Of a stretch of DNA of 64,000 bases, positions 61,365-64,000 are shown one piece after another; position 1 is the first letter of the stretch, and the number at the start of each line of letters is the position of its first letter. A model generated the notes under the pieces. That model ran no database searches. It saw only the letters and a program-made list of their open reading frames with translations, and was not told where the DNA came from. The DNA lies in assembly GCF_000424265.1 (NCBI RefSeq), contig NZ_AUJO01000001.1, forward strand, positions 792,557-856,556, written 5' to 3'. Source of the stretch: Butyrivibrio sp. WCD3002 (GTDB lineage: Bacteria; Bacillota; Clostridia; Lachnospirales; Lachnospiraceae). Position numbers and translations under genes: made by a program.

Positions 61365-62273
61365 TTATTTGGCATCGCCATCAGCATGAACAAGTTCATC
61401 AATTACAGAAACCAAATTTCCAATCTCGGGCTTAGATAACTGTCTGTCAGCTCCCAGCGACTCTCCTTTTCTTCTCATCTCCTCATTAACAAGTGATGAG
61501 AAAATGATGAGCGGGATCTGCTTAGTCTCGTCATCCTCTTTAACAAGCTTTGTAAGACGATGACCATCCATGATAGGCATCTCAATATCGGTAATGATAC
61601 ATTTAACCTTATCAAGCTGACCTCTGTCCTTGCAGCCCTTGATGTAATCGTAAGCAAGCTTACCATTTTCAAAGTGTCTTACATTATCGTAGCCGGCCTT
61701 CTTAAGCGAATCAACGATAAGCTTATTAAGCAGCTGTGAGTCCTCTGCAAGAACAATCGGAATCTCGTTCCTCGTTCTGGGTCCGATATCAGTAAGCTGT
61801 GAAACATTAAGACCTGTATTAGGATTAATATCTGATACGATCTTCTCAAAATCAAGTATTATAATAAGTCTGGAATCTAATTTGATAATACCTGTAGAGA
61901 TACTCTCTTCAGCCTTGGAAATAGTCGCGTTCGGTTTAATAATGTCGGCCCATGATACTCTGTGAATACCTACAACCGCATCAACATGGAAAGCAATATC
62001 CAACTTATTGAAATTGGTAATAATAAAGAGTCCGCCTGCTTTAGAAGCGCCTCTCTGCAAGCAGTTCCTAAGATCAATAGCAGTAATCATAGTATCACGT
62101 GGCATAAATATACCTTCTATACTAGGATGTGCATTAGGAACAGGCGTCACCGGCTCATAGACGATGATTTCTTTGATCTTTGCTACATTGATACCATAGC
62201 AATGATCATCAATTTTGAACTCAAGGACCTCGAGCTCGTTAGTACCGTTTTCAAGCAAGATCTTAGATTCCAT
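61365..62273 (-). CDS. cheV: chemotaxis protein CheV (CheW-receiver fusion)
   Basis: A 302-residue coupling protein. Residues 1-160 are a CheW-like domain (LEVLEFKIDDHCYGINVAKI, VTPVPNAHPSIEGIF, DVAVVGIHRV-like block) that links receptors to CheA. Residues 175-300 are a receiver domain with phosphoacceptor Asp in CIITDIEMPIMDG and Lys in QLSKPEIGN. CheV adapts the receptor array when phosphorylated. Length and order are normal. It lies downstream of the CE2-like esterase gene and its terminator; the chemoreceptor at 50089 is a likely partner. Confidence 0.95.
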   Translation of the reverse strand: MESKILLENGTNELEVLEFKIDDHCYGINVAKIKEIIVYEPVTPVPNAHPSIEGIFMPRDTMITAIDLRNCLQRGASKAGGLFIITNFNKLDIAFHVDAVVGIHRVSWADIIKPNATISKAEESISTGIIKLDSRLIIILDFEKIVSDINPNTGLNVSQLTDIGPRTRNEIPIVLAEDSQLLNKLIVDSLKKAGYDNVRHFENGKLAYDYIKGCKDRGQLDKVKCIITDIEMPIMDGHRLTKLVKEDDETKQIPLIIFSSLVNEEMRRKGESLGADRQLSKPEIGNLVSVIDELVHADGDAK

Positions 62274-62398
62274 ATTTTTACCTCGCGCTTTATTAAAAAT
62301 TCTTTTTGCTTCAAAACAAACTAAAAACCGATTGAATATCTATTTAATATTCTAATTTAGTATAGCATATACATTTTGAAAATAAATAGAAAAAATGA

Positions 62399-62425
62399 AA
62401 AAGACAGCCGAATTGACTGTCTTTT
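62399..62425 (-). terminator. terminator of the CE2-like esterase gene
   Basis: AAAAGACAG (62399-62407) pairs with CTGTCTTTT (62417-62425), and the minus strand continues TTTTTCATTTTTTC. Confidence 0.8.
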
Positions 62426-62500
62426 AAGAAACTGTTTATAAGTATTTTATAAATTTAAGAAGTTGTCTACCATTTATTATTTTATGATTATAATCGTTGA

Positions 62501-63550
62501 TTATTCGTTTATTAACTCCTCCTTTAAACACCTGTATATTTCTGCTGCTGCGAGTTTATGTCCCTCAGGGTTAGGATGCATTCTTGCTCCAACATATCCA
62601 TTATTGCAATCAGGTAAGAGTACAAATCTGACATTATCTGAAAATTTATTATTGTACGTTTTTACGATATCTTCTATATTGTTTTTCATTTCATGCCCAA
62701 GCATACCATAGACCCATACTATAACAGAATCAGGGTTGTAATCTCTTACTTCTTTAAGAAATTTTATACCACACTCTGTAAAGTCTTTAATGAATTGATC
62801 ATCATCAAACTTATCAAGTTTTATTGCACCACTATCATTAGTTCCAAGATTAATAATGATTGCATCTTTTATATTAGAAGAAAAATCCCATTCTTCTCTT
62901 GATCCCGCATGTACTGCAGCTTCAGTTTTCTGAGATCCGCAAACATATTTATATACAACAGGTAATGCAAATTCAAGATTTCCATCCCATGATGCATATA
63001 GTCCCCATCCGCTCTGGCTTATCATATTATATTCAGCATCAAGTAATTTCGCAGTTTCAACAGCATATCCTATCGCAGGATCGAAAACTGTTGGTATCCA
63101 TTCCTCTCTCGTAAGAGCAGCACTTCCTTCTCCTGATGTAATACTGTCACCTATAAACTCAATCTTGAACTTTCTCTCAGGCACCGGTAAGAATTCTGCA
63201 TCCGTATCAATAGAACAAATCTTGATTAATGATACGGTATCATCCGGCATAGACTGAGTGTTTCTCGCAATTCTTACTCTGGTTGGATGATTAGGATCAA
63301 AGCCTCTCAAAATCTGATATTTATGTCTTCCTTGCTGAAGAGGAAATCTCATTATTCTCTCATCATCAACAAAAACATCCAGCCAAAGCTCAAGCATATT
63401 ATAAGAAGCTTCTATCTCAGCAACCATATAACCGGCTTTTACATTAAACTCTACACCGCTCTCTGTCCAGAACAATACCAGATCATTATCTTCAAATGAA
63501 CATCTTCCCCAAAGCTTTTTATTATCAATTTCCTTTAAACTATATTTCAT
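62501..63550 (-). CDS. CE2-like SGNH acetyl esterase
   Basis: A 349-residue two-domain protein typical of carbohydrate esterase family 2. An N-terminal jelly-roll (residues 1-125) precedes an SGNH hydrolase domain with the nucleophile Ser in FIGDSITSGEGS near 140, the oxyanion Asn in NLGTNDSG, and the catalytic His in HPNPEGH near the end. No signal peptide is seen, so it may act on imported acetylated oligosaccharides. The ATG at 63548-63550 is chosen because GGAGG is 6 nt upstream; earlier ATGs have none. It is transcribed alone, downstream of the rRNA operon terminator. Confidence 0.88.
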   Translation of the reverse strand: MKYSLKEIDNKKLWGRCSFEDNDLVLFWTESGVEFNVKAGYMVAEIEASYNMLELWLDVFVDDERIMRFPLQQGRHKYQILRGFDPNHPTRVRIARNTQSMPDDTVSLIKICSIDTDAEFLPVPERKFKIEFIGDSITSGEGSAALTREEWIPTVFDPAIGYAVETAKLLDAEYNMISQSGWGLYASWDGNLEFALPVVYKYVCGSQKTEAAVHAGSREEWDFSSNIKDAIIINLGTNDSGAIKLDKFDDDQFIKDFTECGIKFLKEVRDYNPDSVIVWVYGMLGHEMKNNIEDIVKTYNNKFSDNVRFVLLPDCNNGYVGARMHPNPEGHKLAAAEIYRCLKEELINE

Positions 63551-63600
63551 ATTTAACCTCCGCATGTAATTCAATTAGCTTGAATTATTATAACAAAAAA

Positions 63601-63625
63601 ACACCTAAGCAATAAGCCTAAGTGT
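63601..63625 (-). terminator. rRNA operon terminator
   Basis: On the minus strand ACACTTAGGC and GCTTAGGTGT form a hairpin (plus 63601-63610 with 63616-63625) followed by a seven-T run. The 63626-63781 stretch between it and the 23S 3' end is trailer: it holds no 5S rRNA or tRNA that I can recognise. Confidence 0.8.
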
Positions 63626-63781
63626 TTAAAACGGTTTGTACCTTCAAAACCGAACACTGAATTATTTCATCTTATTCCATATCATGTTCTATATTTGGAA
63701 GTTCTGCTCTCGGTCTTTCAGACCTCGCCAGAACAACACTCAAACTAGCTTCGGAAATACCTCAGCAAGTTTTCCTAGTTT

Positions 63782-64000
63782 GGACAAGCCCTCGACCTAT
63801 TAGTACACATCAGCTGAACATGTTACCATGCTTACACCTTGTGCCTATCTACCTCATAGTCTCTAAGGGGTCTTACTCCACAAAGGAGGGATATCTCATC
63901 TTGAGGGGGGCTTCACGCTTAGATGCCTTCAGCGTTTATCCCTTCCGGACTTGGCTACCCAGCCTTATGCATCTGGCGATGCAGCTGATACACCAGCGGT
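63782..64000 (-). rRNA. 23S ribosomal RNA, 3' end (partial)
   Basis: The plus strand is the complement of the conserved end of 23S rRNA: TACTAATAGGTCGAGGGCTT on the minus strand near 63786-63805, preceded by the universally conserved GGGATAA- and AGTACGAGAGGACC-side sequences further into the gene being outside the window. About 219 nt are present and the gene continues past the right edge. The exact 3' end is estimated from the usual CTTGTCC ending. Confidence 0.93.

Overview
The window looks like chromosome from a Firmicute of the Lachnospiraceae, most likely the Butyrivibrio/Pseudobutyrivibrio group. This is inferred from low GC, strong AGGAGG-type ribosome binding sites, YesM/YesN-type two-component regulators beside LplB/LplC-type sugar transporters, cytosolic-looking glycoside hydrolases, 7TM-GGDEF and 7TM-EAL proteins, and a 6S-RNA-like gene. 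No phage, insertion sequence or CRISPR array is visible. Most genes are read on the minus strand, away from an rRNA operon whose 23S 3' end lies at the right edge.

Region by region. 0-13.5 kb: a carbohydrate utilisation locus with a three-part ABC importer (two permeases and a binding lipoprotein), a YesM-like sensor kinase and YesN-like regulator, a GH106-like hydrolase and a GH78 alpha-L-rhamnosidase; together they suggest uptake and trimming of rhamnose-containing pectic oligosaccharides. 13.7-23 kb: a diguanylate cyclase, small housekeeping genes (YggS, two Nudix hydrolases), a deleted mntP relic, an EAL phosphodiesterase, an NSS transporter, a CDF efflux protein and a cluster of REP-like palindromes. 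22.7-26.9 kb: cbiMQO, a CsoR/InrS-like metal sensor and mnmA, with a GC-tract operator over the promoter. 27-38 kb: a radical SAM protein, an aminotransferase, an EAL-HDOD protein, the 6S-like RNA, an M24 peptidase, citrate synthase, threonine synthase and an AP2-domain protein. 38-46 kb: a short flagellin-like protein with a coupled 40-residue upstream ORF, a heterodimeric ABC exporter, a heparinase II/III-like protein with a C39-like partner, and a PilZ protein. 46-54 kb: a serpin and a papain-like lipoprotein, a chemoreceptor, DAHP synthase and a XerD-like recombinase with altered active-site residues. 54-64 kb: lysA, ung, hisH-hisF, a very large acidic repeat protein, cheV, a CE2-like esterase and the end of a 23S rRNA gene.

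The most unusual signal is a pair of related intergenic structures (27.06-27.17 kb and 47.91-48.04 kb). They share sequence blocks and the same order of hairpins, C-rich anti-Shine-Dalgarno-like loops and a terminator, and look like two copies of a small RNA family. Other notable points are helically phased direct repeats upstream of the rhamnosidase operon, the metal-sensor operator at cbiM, the serpin/cysteine-protease neighbourhood, and two exceptionally long terminator-like hairpins. All assignments come from reading the sequence; no database search was run.
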